DNA of 64,000 bases from Caulobacter segnis (GTDB taxonomy: Bacteria; Pseudomonadota; Alphaproteobacteria; Caulobacterales; Caulobacteraceae). The stretch covers positions 4,693,001-4,757,000 of the forward strand of contig NZ_CP096040.1 of assembly GCF_023935105.1 (NCBI RefSeq). The letters run 5' to 3'. Of this stretch, positions 33,269-41,886 are shown one piece after another. Under the pieces are notes generated by a model, which saw only the letters and a program-made list of their open reading frames with translations, had not been told where the DNA came from and searched no databases. Position 1 is the first letter of the stretch. Each line of letters starts with the position of its first letter. The translations under genes were made by a program, and so were the position numbers.

Positions 33269-36200
33269 CTAGAAGGCGACGCGCAACTGGATCCGCGCGT
33301 AGCGCGGGGTCTGGTACTCGACCGGCTTGCGGTAGTTGGTGTCCGCCACCCCGCTGCCGCCGACGTCGCCGAACTCGTGGTAGGCGGTCACCGCGTGGCT
33401 GTTGAACAGGTTGAAGACGTCCAGCCGCAGCGAGGCGTCGAGCCGGTCGCCCGGCGTCGGGAGGGTCACGACGGCGCTCGCGTTGAACTGGGTCACCCAG
33501 TCGCCCTCGAAGGCCGAGCCCCGATCGACGACCTTGCCCTGGCAGTAGAAGCCGTAGCCCTGGTAGCCGTAGGCGGTGGCGTCGACCGCCTTGGGCACGA
33601 TGCCGATGCAGCTGTACTTGCGCGGCGACTGGACCAGGCCGTTGCCGCCCAGGGTCAGCCAGTCGTTGACCTGATAGCTGCCATAGGCCTTGAAGGTGTG
33701 GCGGCGATGGTTGGGCAGGTAGCCGTCGGCGCCGTTCAGGAAGCCCGGCGAGTCGAAGTCGGCCGTGGTGTTGATCGCCAGCTGACCGTTCTCGGAGCGC
33801 ACGCCGCCTTCGTAGTTCCCCTTCAGGCTGGCCCAGGTGTACGAGCCCGACACCGACCACTTGCCGTCGAAGGCCCGGTCGAAGGTGGCGGTCAGGGCGT
33901 TGTAGTCGCGCTTGGGCTTGGGATAGGTCAGGTCCGCCGCCGACAGGGTGACCACCGGCTTGGAGCCGTCCGGCAGGCTGTTGAGGCGGATCTTCACGTC
34001 CTCGCCCGGATTGACGATCACCCACTGGCGGCCGCCGCCGAAGCTGGACTGGCACTGGGCGGCCGTGAAGCCGGCCTTGACGCAATAGGCCCGCGCGCCG
34101 GTGTCGATGGCCACGTCCTCGATGATGCTGTTCAGCTCGCGGTGGGTGAAATAGGCCCCGACCTTGATCAGGTCGCCGAAGCGGCGCTCGTAGCCGACCA
34201 CGAACTCGTCGGCCGACTGCGGCTTGAGGTTATGGGCGATCGACTCGGCGGTGTCGGCCACCAGGCCCGAGGCCGAGACCAGGCAGTTGGAAACCTTGGT
34301 GTCCGGGCAGGTGGTGACGCCGTTGGCCGTGGTGATCGCCGCGCCGATGACCGGATCGCCGTTGGCGCCGACGCCGTCCAGGCGGTTGTAGCGCGTGTAG
34401 GTCACCAGCGAGCCGGCGAACTTCAAGGACAGGTCGCTGGGCAGCGGAAGGTAATAGCGGCCGAAGAAGCCGTAGAGCTTGGACTTGCCGTCGCCGAAGG
34501 GGTCGCCCGAGATCGACAGGCGCGGCGCCCACTGGTTGCCCGGGTCGTAGAAGGTCGAGCCGTCGGCGTTGCGGTTGTCGAAGCGGTCGTTGCGCACGCC
34601 GGCCTCGACCTGCAGGCGGTCGCCGAACAGCGACCACTGGTCCTGGGCGTAGAACGCCTGGTTGACGGTGCCGAAGCTGCCGCTGTTGCGATAGACGCGG
34701 GTCGTCACGTACTCGACGCCGGCCGGCAGGTTGCTCTGGTCCGAGCCGGTCGAGCGGAACAGTTTGAAGGCGCCGCGGCCGATCGTCTCGAAGAACTGGG
34801 TCGCCGTATTCTCCTCGTGATCGTAGCCGACCCGCAGGTGGTGGGCGCCGAACAGGTCGAAGTTGAAGTCGGCGTCGGCGCGATAGAACGTCCGCTTGTC
34901 GTCGTTGAACGACTGGGCGTCGGTGACCTTGTTCAGGCCGATGTTCACGCCCTCGGTCTTGGTCCGATAGTCGACGACCTGCTCGTGGGTGGTGTCCAGC
35001 GGCAGTTGGCCATCGCGGAACTTGTTGACGCCATAGGCCGCCGACAGGGTGAACCAGGGCGTGAAGGTGCCGGTGTAGCGGGCGATGTAGTTCTCGCCGC
35101 CCGAACGCTGGTTGGTGCCGCCGGTCTCCGCCCCGACCGTCTTGGTGGCCGGATCATAGTTCAGGCTGCGATTGCGCACGTCCTTGGTGGTGTCGAAATA
35201 GGTGAACTCCAGGTGCTGCCGGGAGGTCAGCCAGCCGTCCAGTTTGCCGCCCCAGAACGGCGCGTCGTCGCTGACGCGCGTGGCGTTCGACCCGGACGCC
35301 TGGGGCGTGAAGGTCTTCAGCTTGCGCTGGTTGTAGAGCCCATAGAAGAACAGCCGGTCCTTGAGGATCGGTCCGCCCAGCTCGGCGACCCACTCCTCGC
35401 GCTCGGCCGTGGCGTCCTCGTAGTTGTTGCGGAAGGTGTTGGGGGCGCTGTCGCGCAGGTCGCCCGGCTCCCAGGTCGCCGTCACCCCACCGTGGAAGCT
35501 GTTCGTGCCCGACTTGGTGATGGCGTTGACGAAGCCGCCGGTCGAGCGGCCGAACTCGGCCGGATAGCCGCCGGTCTTGACCTCCACCGACTTGTAGAAG
35601 TCGAACGGCACTTCCACGGGCAGCAGGCCCATGCGGAAGTTGGTGATGTTCAGACCGTTCACGAAGAAGGCGTTCTCGATGAAGCTGGCGCCCGAGATCG
35701 AGATCTGGTTGGCGAACGTGCCGTTGGCCGATGACGAGCCCTGCACGACGCCCGGCGACATCAGGGCGATGTCGCGCAGCGAGCGGCCGACCGGCACGCG
35801 TTCGGCCAGTTCGCCGATCTCGATGGCCGCGCCGGTGGTGGTGATCTCGAAGTCCGGCGTGCGCATGCGGCCGGCCTTGACCACGATGGCCTCGACCGAG
35901 CCGACCGGGGCCAGGGTGAACTGGTTCGACGCGCCCGAGCGGCTGATCAGCACCCCCGCCTCCGTATAGGCGTCATAGCCATCGGCGGTCACCGACACGG
36001 CGTAGGCGCCCGGCGCCAGCTGCGGGACGACATAGGCCCCGCTGGCGTTGGTGACGGCCGAGCGCTTGACGCCCAGCGCTTCGGCGGTGAGCTGGACCAC
36101 CGCCCCGGCGATCGGCTTGCCGTCGGCCGACTGCACGCGGCCCGAGGCCTGGACGTTGGTGTAGTCCTCGGCGAAGGCCGGCGCCGTCATCAGCGCGACC

Positions 36201-36286
36201 GCCGGAATGCTCACGCTGACCAGGGCCAGCGCGCGCAGCGCCAGGACGCCGCCCAGGCGCCGCCCGGCTCGAGTTGGATGCCTCAC
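33269..36286 (-). CDS. Oar-like TonB-dependent receptor with carboxypeptidase-regulatory-like N-domain
   Basis: Translation most likely starts at GTG 36286, with GGGAGAG just upstream, giving 1005 residues and a signal peptide ending MTAPAFAED. Residues about 45-130 form a CarboxypepD_reg-like beta-sandwich (ASGRVQSADGKPIAGAVVQL, NASGAYVVPQLAPGAYAVSV). A plug domain follows (ELAERVPVGRSLRDIALMSP, GGYPAEFGRSTGGFVNAITK), then a long barrel ending YARIQLRVAF. Oar-type proteins handle large substrates such as peptides, and some export rather than import. The next minus-strand gene is a DeoR regulator and the divergent plus-strand gene a calcineurin-like phosphoesterase, so a phosphorylated macromolecule is a plausible ligand. 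Confidence 0.9.
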   Translation of the reverse strand: MRHPTRAGRRLGGVLALRALALVSVSIPAVALMTAPAFAEDYTNVQASGRVQSADGKPIAGAVVQLTAEALGVKRSAVTNASGAYVVPQLAPGAYAVSVTADGYDAYTEAGVLISRSGASNQFTLAPVGSVEAIVVKAGRMRTPDFEITTTGAAIEIGELAERVPVGRSLRDIALMSPGVVQGSSSANGTFANQISISGASFIENAFFVNGLNITNFRMGLLPVEVPFDFYKSVEVKTGGYPAEFGRSTGGFVNAITKSGTNSFHGGVTATWEPGDLRDSAPNTFRNNYEDATAEREEWVAELGGPILKDRLFFYGLYNQRKLKTFTPQASGSNATRVSDDAPFWGGKLDGWLTSRQHLEFTYFDTTKDVRNRSLNYDPATKTVGAETGGTNQRSGGENYIARYTGTFTPWFTLSAAYGVNKFRDGQLPLDTTHEQVVDYRTKTEGVNIGLNKVTDAQSFNDDKRTFYRADADFNFDLFGAHHLRVGYDHEENTATQFFETIGRGAFKLFRSTGSDQSNLPAGVEYVTTRVYRNSGSFGTVNQAFYAQDQWSLFGDRLQVEAGVRNDRFDNRNADGSTFYDPGNQWAPRLSISGDPFGDGKSKLYGFFGRYYLPLPSDLSLKFAGSLVTYTRYNRLDGVGANGDPVIGAAITTANGVTTCPDTKVSNCLVSASGLVADTAESIAHNLKPQSADEFVVGYERRFGDLIKVGAYFTHRELNSIIEDVAIDTGARAYCVKAGFTAAQCQSSFGGGRQWVIVNPGEDVKIRLNSLPDGSKPVVTLSAADLTYPKPKRDYNALTATFDRAFDGKWSVSGSYTWASLKGNYEGGVRSENGQLAINTTADFDSPGFLNGADGYLPNHRRHTFKAYGSYQVNDWLTLGGNGLVQSPRKYSCIGIVPKAVDATAYGYQGYGFYCQGKVVDRGSAFEGDWVTQFNASAVVTLPTPGDRLDASLRLDVFNLFNSHAVTAYHEFGDVGGSGVADTNYRKPVEYQTPRYARIQLRVAF

Positions 36287-36559
36287 GACCGACTCTCCCA
36301 AAGAGAAATTTGTGCCCGACGAGCGTCGCGGGCCGTCTCGCGGCCGCCACCCCCTCGCCGAGGTCCCTTTAGGCGCGATTTGTGGATGTGATGTGACATT
36401 TGTTGATTTCATGTTCATGTCACGCGAGATTGGCTTGCGCTTTCTGCGCATTTTGACCAGAAACCCCGCGAAACCCACACAGAAGTCCAAATGCCGGGCT
36501 TCATCAGGGTGTGTCAGACGTCCGCCACACAGGGGACGTCTTCAGCCGAGGGACCCGAG
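36287..36559. promoter_or_regulatory. Divergent promoter region with GTGACAT inverted repeat
   Basis: The 273 bases between the Oar-like receptor and the phosphatase gene contain GTGACAT at 36393-36399 and ATGTCAC at 36417-36423, an inverted repeat centred on an AT-rich 17-base spacer (TTGTTGATTTC within it). This is a candidate operator for the neighbouring DeoR protein. The flanks hold no other gene. Confidence 0.5.
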
Positions 36560-38548
36560 GTGACCAAGACTTCCCTGCTGATCGCCCTGTCGTGGGCGAT
36601 CCTTGTCGGCGGCTGCGCCGGCGCCGCCCAGGCCGCGCCGGCCGATCCGTATTTCGCCGACATCGACGTGCGGCATGACGCGCGCGCGGACCAGGCGACC
36701 ATCGCCGGCGTGGTGTTCGACGACGCCAATCGCAACGGCCGGCTGGACGCGGGCGAGCGCGGCGTGGCGGGCGTCAAGGTGTCCAACAGCCGCGAGGTGG
36801 TGCTGACCGACAAGGCCGGCCGCTACGCCCTTCCCGTTCGCCCGGACATGGCGGTGTTCGTGGTCCAGCCCAGCGGCTGGCGCGTGCCCACCGACGAACG
36901 CTGGGTCCCGCGCTTCGCCTATCAGCACAAGCCCGCCGGCTCGCCCAAGGCGCTGCGCTATGACGGCCTGCCGCCGACCGGTCCCCTGCCCTCGGCGATC
37001 AACTTCCCGATCATTCCCAGCAGCAATCCCACAAAAACCGGTCAGAACTTCGCGTGCGCGGTGCTGGGCGACGTGCAGCCGGCGTCGAACATCGAGGTCG
37101 GCTATGTCCGCGACTCCCTGGTCCGCGAGATGCTCAACGCGCCCGAGAAGCCAGCCTGCCTGCTGGCCCTGGGCGACATCGTCAGCGACGACCTGCACCT
37201 GATCCCGCGCACGGCCCAGGTGATGGGCGCGCTGGGGGTCCCACAGTGGTGGGTGCAGGGCAACCACGACTACGACCACGACGCCGACCACGACATCGAC
37301 AGCTCCGACACCTGGCGACGGCTGTACGGCCCCAACAACTACGCGTTCGAGATGGGCCAGGTCGTGTTCATCGTGCTGGACAACGTCTCGTTCCCCTGCG
37401 GCGAGGACCCGCGCGAGGCCCGCGAACGGCCGTTCTGCAAGCAGTACTGGAAGACCTATGCCGGCCGCCTGCTGCCCGACCAGATGACCTTCATCGAAAA
37501 CGTGCTGAAGACGACCGATCCGAAGAAGCTGGTCGTCTTCGCCGCCCACATCCCGTTCGTCGGCTTCGACAACGCCGAATCCCAGCCGCACCAGACGGCC
37601 AATCTCGACGAGCTCTACGCCCTGGTGAAGGGCCGCCCGGCGCTGGCCCTGACCGGCCACAGCCACACGCTGGAGAACCTGGCCCCCGGCGACTCGATGG
37701 GTGGCTGGAAGGACACGGTCGGGGTCTCGACGATCCCGTTCCGCCACCTGGTGGCCGGGGCCGTGGCCGGCGACTGGTGGGGCGGCGACTACGACATCGA
37801 CGGCACGCCGATGAGCATCCAGGGCGACGGCTCGCCGCGCGGCTATGTCGATTTCGCCGTCGAAGGGACCCGCTACACGCTCGACTACCGCGCCAGCGGC
37901 CTGCCGCGCGATCGGGCCATGTGGCTGTCGGTCAGCACGCCGCGCTTCCGCGCCTGGGCCGACAAGATCTTCGCCTGGCGCGACGCCCCGGAAGACGGCC
38001 GCGATCCGGTCCCGCCGCTCAGCGTCCAGGACCTGCCGGACGTGAAGCTGCTGACCCCGACGGATCTGCGGGGCGAGAGCTGGCTGACCGCCGATGTCTG
38101 GATGGGCGACTCGACGACCAAGGTCATGGTCGCCATCGACGGCGGCCCGCCCCAGCCGATGATCCGCACGCAGGACATGAAGGGTGAAGGCGTCAGGAGC
38201 GGTTCGGCCTATTCGGATCCCTTCGCCCTGCAGCGCCAGCTGACCATGGCCCGCGCGGCGATCCAGAGCCAGTCGGGCGATCCGGAGACGCAGGGCTACG
38301 TCCAGGGCCGCCAGAAGCGCCTGCCGCCGATGCCGCCCCAGCCGCGCGGCTCCCGCGCCGACCACTCGCCGCACCTGTGGCGCCGCGACCTGCCCACCGA
38401 CCTGGCCGAGGGCATGCACACGGCCGTGGTCACCGTCACCCGCGACCAGGGCGCGCCCTCGCGCGACACGCTGGTCTTCGAGGTCCGCCCCACCCGCCCG
38501 AAGCCGACCTTCGACTTCGACCATTGGAACCGGTTCAAGAACCAGTAG
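36560..38548 (+). CDS. Exported calcineurin-like phosphoesterase (three-domain, with C-terminal domain)
   Basis: From GTG 36560 (GAGGGA upstream) the protein is 662 residues. The leader LLIALSWAILVGGC could be a lipobox with acylated Cys, or a normal signal peptide cut after AQAA. An N-terminal SdrD-like segment (ATIAGVVFDDANRNGRLDAGERGV) is followed by the metallophosphatase core: LALGDIVSDD, WVQGNHDYDHDADHD and ALTGHSHTLENL are the metal-binding blocks. A C-terminal beta domain (ESWLTADVWMGDSTTKVMVA) completes the usual architecture of this family. It probably hydrolyses phosphate esters in the periplasm. It is divergent from an Oar-like TonB receptor and near a DeoR gene and the phosphonate regulon, suggesting phosphorus scavenging. 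The substrate is unknown. Confidence 0.9.
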   Translation: MTKTSLLIALSWAILVGGCAGAAQAAPADPYFADIDVRHDARADQATIAGVVFDDANRNGRLDAGERGVAGVKVSNSREVVLTDKAGRYALPVRPDMAVFVVQPSGWRVPTDERWVPRFAYQHKPAGSPKALRYDGLPPTGPLPSAINFPIIPSSNPTKTGQNFACAVLGDVQPASNIEVGYVRDSLVREMLNAPEKPACLLALGDIVSDDLHLIPRTAQVMGALGVPQWWVQGNHDYDHDADHDIDSSDTWRRLYGPNNYAFEMGQVVFIVLDNVSFPCGEDPREARERPFCKQYWKTYAGRLLPDQMTFIENVLKTTDPKKLVVFAAHIPFVGFDNAESQPHQTANLDELYALVKGRPALALTGHSHTLENLAPGDSMGGWKDTVGVSTIPFRHLVAGAVAGDWWGGDYDIDGTPMSIQGDGSPRGYVDFAVEGTRYTLDYRASGLPRDRAMWLSVSTPRFRAWADKIFAWRDAPEDGRDPVPPLSVQDLPDVKLLTPTDLRGESWLTADVWMGDSTTKVMVAIDGGPPQPMIRTQDMKGEGVRSGSAYSDPFALQRQLTMARAAIQSQSGDPETQGYVQGRQKRLPPMPPQPRGSRADHSPHLWRRDLPTDLAEGMHTAVVTVTRDQGAPSRDTLVFEVRPTRPKPTFDFDHWNRFKNQ

Positions 38549-38560
38549 CGGAGCGGCGGC

Positions 38561-39562
38561 CTATTTCAGGCTGACCACGACCTTGCCCTTGGCCCGTCCC
38601 GTCTCGAGATAGGCCAGGGCCTCGTTCAGGGCCCGGAAGGGGTAGGTCCGATCCACTACTGGACGAAGGCTTCCGGCCTCGACCAGGGCGGTGATCTGGC
38701 TCAACTGCTGGCCGTTCGCGCGCATGAACAGGAACGCATAGGCCACGCCACGGCGCTTGGCATTCCCGCGAATGCTCGAACTCAGCAGACCCAGGATCAG
38801 CCGCAGGCCCCAGTTCAGGCCCTGTTTCCGCGCGAACTCGGGGTCCGGCGGGCCCGAGAGCGAGATCAGCGCGCCGCCCGGCTTGAGCACATCGAGCGAC
38901 TTCTCGAGAGTGTCGCCCTCCAGGCTGTTGAGAACGACGTCATAGCCCGACAGGACCTTTTCGAAGGCTTGCGTCTTGTAGTCGATGATCACATCGGCCC
39001 CGAGGCTTCTGACCAGGTCGACGTTCGCCGTGCTGGTGGTTGTCGCGACCGTCGCGCCCAGATGTTTGGCCAGCTGGATGGCGACCCCGCCGACGCCGCC
39101 GGAGCCGGCGTGGATCAACACCTTCTGCCCCTTCTGGAGCCCAGCGTGTTCGACCAGCGCCTGCCAGGCCGTCAGGCCGACCAGGGGGATGGACGCGGCC
39201 TCCGCCATGCTCAGCCCCTTGGGCTTGAGCGCCAGGTCGGCCTGGTCGACGGCGATGAACTCGGCGAAGCCGCCGATGCGGCCATCGCGCGGCCGGCCGT
39301 AGACCTCGTCGCCCGGCTTGAAGCCGCGCACGTCCGGGCCGACGCGCACGACCGTGCCGGCGATGTCATGTCCCAGGACCAACGGCGGGCGATAGGGAAG
39401 GACGAGCTTGAACGCGCCGTCGCGGATCTTCGCGTCCAGCGGATTGAGGCCGGCCGCGTGGACCTCGACCAGGACGTCGCCGTCGCCCAAAGCGGGCTCT
39501 GGCAGATCGCCCAGGCGCAGCGCGCCCTTCTTCTCGTATCGATCGAGGATGAAGGCCTTCAT
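38561..39562 (-). CDS. NADP-dependent MDR oxidoreductase (quinone-reductase-like)
   Basis: This 333-residue medium-chain reductase has the N-terminal GroES-like part (VHAAGLNPLDAKIRDG, LGHDIAGTVVRVGPDV) and a nucleotide-binding motif GSGGVGGVAIQLAKHLGA near residue 152. The structural and catalytic zinc ligands of alcohol dehydrogenases are missing, placing it with quinone or enone reductases. GSGGVGG with ARxSTxN-like residues (TTSTANVDLV) favours NADPH. It is convergent with the phosphatase gene, 12 bases apart, and lies 48 bases after the outer membrane factor gene on the same strand. It probably reduces an alpha,beta-unsaturated carbonyl or quinone. A link to the adjacent efflux pump is only positional. 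Confidence 0.9.
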   Translation of the reverse strand: MKAFILDRYEKKGALRLGDLPEPALGDGDVLVEVHAAGLNPLDAKIRDGAFKLVLPYRPPLVLGHDIAGTVVRVGPDVRGFKPGDEVYGRPRDGRIGGFAEFIAVDQADLALKPKGLSMAEAASIPLVGLTAWQALVEHAGLQKGQKVLIHAGSGGVGGVAIQLAKHLGATVATTTSTANVDLVRSLGADVIIDYKTQAFEKVLSGYDVVLNSLEGDTLEKSLDVLKPGGALISLSGPPDPEFARKQGLNWGLRLILGLLSSSIRGNAKRRGVAYAFLFMRANGQQLSQITALVEAGSLRPVVDRTYPFRALNEALAYLETGRAKGKVVVSLK

Positions 39563-39610
39563 GGCGGACCGTACTCCAAATATCGCCGCGCGCTGGGGTC
39601 AAGACCAGCT

Positions 39611-41074
39611 TCAGTCGGCGGCCGTCTCGCGCCAGCCGCCGCCCAGGGCTCGGAAGGACCGGACGGCCGCGCGGGCGGCCTCGGTGTCGGCCTGGGCGCG
39701 CGCGTCGCGGGCCGCCAGCAGACGGCCGTCGGCGTCCAGGACCTCGATCAGGCTAACCGCGCCCGCCTTGTAGGCCAACTCCGACGCCGTGCGGGCCTTG
39801 GACAGCGACTGCTCGCCGTCGACCAGGATCCGCGCCTCGTCCTCGCGCTTGACCAGGCTGGAGAAGGCGTCCTCGACATCGGCCGTGGCGCGCAGCACCG
39901 ACTGCTGGTAGGCGGCCAGGACCTCAGCGTTGCGCCCCTTGGCCGCCTTGATCTGGGCGTCGACGCGGCCGAAGTCGAACAGGCGCCAGCGCAGGCCCAG
40001 GATGCCCTGCGCCTGGTTGGCCGAGCCCTGGAAGAGGCCGCCGCTGGCCGTGCTGGCCGTGCCGACCAGACCGGCCAGCGAAAACTTGGGATAATATTCC
40101 GAGATCGCGGAGCCGATCGCCGCGTTCGACGCCTTCAGCCGCCACTCCGCGACCGCCAGGTCGGGGCGACGACGGATCAGGTCGGCCGGGCCGACCGCTT
40201 CCGTGATGGCCGGCGCGCGCGGCGGCGGCGAGGCGGCGGCCAGCAGCGACCGCGTCGCGCCGGGCTGGGCGCCGAGCAGCACGTCCAGCGCGTTCATGGC
40301 CGCCTCCAGCCCCTCCTCCAGCACCGGCACCTGGGCGCGGGTCTGGGCCAGGGCGCCCTCGGCCTGATGCAGTTGCAGTTCAGAGGCGACCTGACGGCTC
40401 TGTTGCAGGCGCACGGTCTGGACCAGCTTCTCCTGCGTCTCGACCTGGCCCCGCGCGATCGCCAGCCGCGTCTGCAGGCCGCGGATCACCAGATAGGTGT
40501 CGGCCGTCTGGGCCGCGACCGACAGGCGGGCGGCGGCGACGCCGACGCGGGCCGCCTGATAGTCGGCGACGGCCGCCTCGCGATCACGGCGCAGGCCGCC
40601 GAACACGTCGATCTCCCAGCCGCCGGTCAGGTTGGCGTCGTACTGCGAGCCGTCGCGGTCGAAGCCGGGCGCGGCCGAGGCCAGCCGTCCCGTCGGCGTC
40701 TGGGTCGAGAGATGCGACCTGGCCGCGCTGGCCTGGACGGCGCCCGACGGCAGCAGGGCGGCGGTGGCGGCCGTCAGGCCCGCCCGCGCCTGGGTGACCC
40801 GCGCCGTGGCCTGGGCCAGGTCCAGGTTCTGGGCCAGGGCGCGATCGACCAGCCCGTCGAGGACCGGATCGTTGAAGCCCTTCCACCAGGCCGCCTGGTC
40901 GAAAGACGTGGAGGCGACGGGCGCGGCCGGCGCGACGCGCTGAGCCACGGCCCCCGCGCCGAGGAACGTCCCGGCCACCGGCGACGACGGCGCCTTGTAG
41001 TCGGGGTCCACGGCGCAGCCGCCGATCGTCACACCGGCCAGGGCGAGCAGAGCCAAGCTCGAAACCGATCGCAT
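39611..41074 (-). CDS. RND efflux outer membrane factor, NodT/OprM family lipoprotein
   Basis: This 487-residue protein starts at ATG 41074, preceded by GAGGAGG, with the lipoprotein leader MRSVSSLALLALAGVTIGGC cleaved before Cys. Two repeats of the outer membrane efflux protein domain are visible (LDGLVDRALAQNLDLAQATA, PDLAVAEWRLKASNAAIGSA), with long helical alpha-barrel stretches. It is the channel through which an RND pump discharges substrates. Its promoter region holds a GTGACCA-N10-TGGTCAC palindrome shared with the divergent tetR gene, and the adaptor and pump genes lie on the other side of tetR under a second copy. All three pump parts are thus under one repressor although split into two transcripts. 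Confidence 0.92.
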   Translation of the reverse strand: MRSVSSLALLALAGVTIGGCAVDPDYKAPSSPVAGTFLGAGAVAQRVAPAAPVASTSFDQAAWWKGFNDPVLDGLVDRALAQNLDLAQATARVTQARAGLTAATAALLPSGAVQASAARSHLSTQTPTGRLASAAPGFDRDGSQYDANLTGGWEIDVFGGLRRDREAAVADYQAARVGVAAARLSVAAQTADTYLVIRGLQTRLAIARGQVETQEKLVQTVRLQQSRQVASELQLHQAEGALAQTRAQVPVLEEGLEAAMNALDVLLGAQPGATRSLLAAASPPPRAPAITEAVGPADLIRRRPDLAVAEWRLKASNAAIGSAISEYYPKFSLAGLVGTASTASGGLFQGSANQAQGILGLRWRLFDFGRVDAQIKAAKGRNAEVLAAYQQSVLRATADVEDAFSSLVKREDEARILVDGEQSLSKARTASELAYKAGAVSLIEVLDADGRLLAARDARAQADTEAARAAVRSFRALGGGWRETAAD

Positions 41075-41095
41075 CGCGACCTCCTCGTAAATCAA

Positions 41096-41119
41096 GTGAC
41101 CATATGCTGATCTGGTCAC
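41096..41119. promoter_or_regulatory. TetR operator copy 1
   Basis: GTGACCA and TGGTCAC half-sites flank a 10-base spacer, 21 bases before the outer membrane factor ATG and 39 bases before tetR. The same half-sites and spacing recur at 41817-41840. Confidence 0.85.
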
Positions 41120-41158
41120 TCGTTGTCAATCCCGAGGTCCGATGCTACCTATTTGGGC

Positions 41159-41785
41159 ATGACCACCGACGCCCTCCATCCAGACCTCGCCGCCGGCCAA
41201 CGCGGGCCGGCCGATCACGCCATCCGCCAGCAGATCATCGACGCGGCCGACGCCCACTTCGCGCGCTTCGGCTATGGCAAGACCACCGTCGCCGACCTGG
41301 CCAAGGCGGTCGGCTTCTCGAAGGCCTACATCTACAAGTTCTTCGAGTCCAAGCAGGCGATCGGCGAGGCGATCTGCGCCCAGTGCCTGGAGAAGATCAT
41401 GTCGGCGGCCACGGCCGCCGTTTACGAGGCCCGCACGCCGACCGAGAAATTTCGCAAGCTTTTCAGTACCATTACCGCGAAGAGCACCGAACTCCTGTTC
41501 CAGGAGAAGCTGCTGTACGACCTGGCCGCCAACTCGGCGACCGAGCAGTGGCCCTCGGCGCTGGGCTATCTGGCCCGGGTCGAGGCCAGCTTGCGCGAGA
41601 TCATCCTGCAGGGCCGCGAGGCGGGCGAGTTCGAGCGCAAGACGCCGATCGACGAAACCAGCTCGGCGATCATGCTGGCCATGCAGCCGTTCATGCATCC
41701 GCTGCTGCTGGAGTTCAATCTGGACGGCCTGCCCGAAAACCAGACTCGGGTCATCAACCTGATCCTGCGCAGCCTGGCCCCGTAG
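41159..41785 (+). CDS. TetR/AcrR family repressor of the RND efflux system
   Basis: This 208-residue protein starts at ATG 41159; an in-frame TTG at 41123 would extend it but lies close to the operator. The TetR helix-turn-helix occupies about residues 18-64 (IIDAADAHFARFGYGKTTVA, DLAKAVGFSKAYIYKFFESK). The C-terminal domain (AATAAVYEARTPTEKFRKLF, QPFMHPLLLEF) is the ligand-binding all-helical part. It sits between the outer membrane factor gene (divergent) and the adaptor/pump genes (downstream), and two identical-format palindromes lie on each side of it. It is therefore the likely local and autoregulatory repressor, released by a pump substrate. Confidence 0.92.
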   Translation: MTTDALHPDLAAGQRGPADHAIRQQIIDAADAHFARFGYGKTTVADLAKAVGFSKAYIYKFFESKQAIGEAICAQCLEKIMSAATAAVYEARTPTEKFRKLFSTITAKSTELLFQEKLLYDLAANSATEQWPSALGYLARVEASLREIILQGREAGEFERKTPIDETSSAIMLAMQPFMHPLLLEFNLDGLPENQTRVINLILRSLAP

Positions 41786-41816
41786 CGAACGCGTGACTGG
41801 CGCGTAAAATTCGATA

Positions 41817-41840
41817 GTGACCAATTGACAATTTGGTCAC
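41817..41840. promoter_or_regulatory. TetR operator copy 2 (adaptor/pump promoter)
   Basis: GTGACCA-N10-TGGTCAC lies 46 bases upstream of the adaptor start codon at 41887. It matches copy 1 exactly in half-sites and spacing; the arms extend slightly here (AAT/ATT inside the spacer). Confidence 0.87.
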
Positions 41841-41886
41841 TTGGCACGATGTGGGGGTCTCCGCTCAAGGCAGGACCCCTTTCGCC

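Noticed and set aside
33140..35734. Plus-strand open frame opposite the Oar-like receptor
   Set aside because: Antisense shadow with repetitive Val/Gly/Ala/Asp composition.
36287..36490. N-terminal extension of the Oar-like receptor to an ATG at 36490
   Set aside because: The extension adds 68 residues before the signal peptide, whereas GTG 36286 has GGGAGAG directly upstream and places the signal peptide near the N-terminus.
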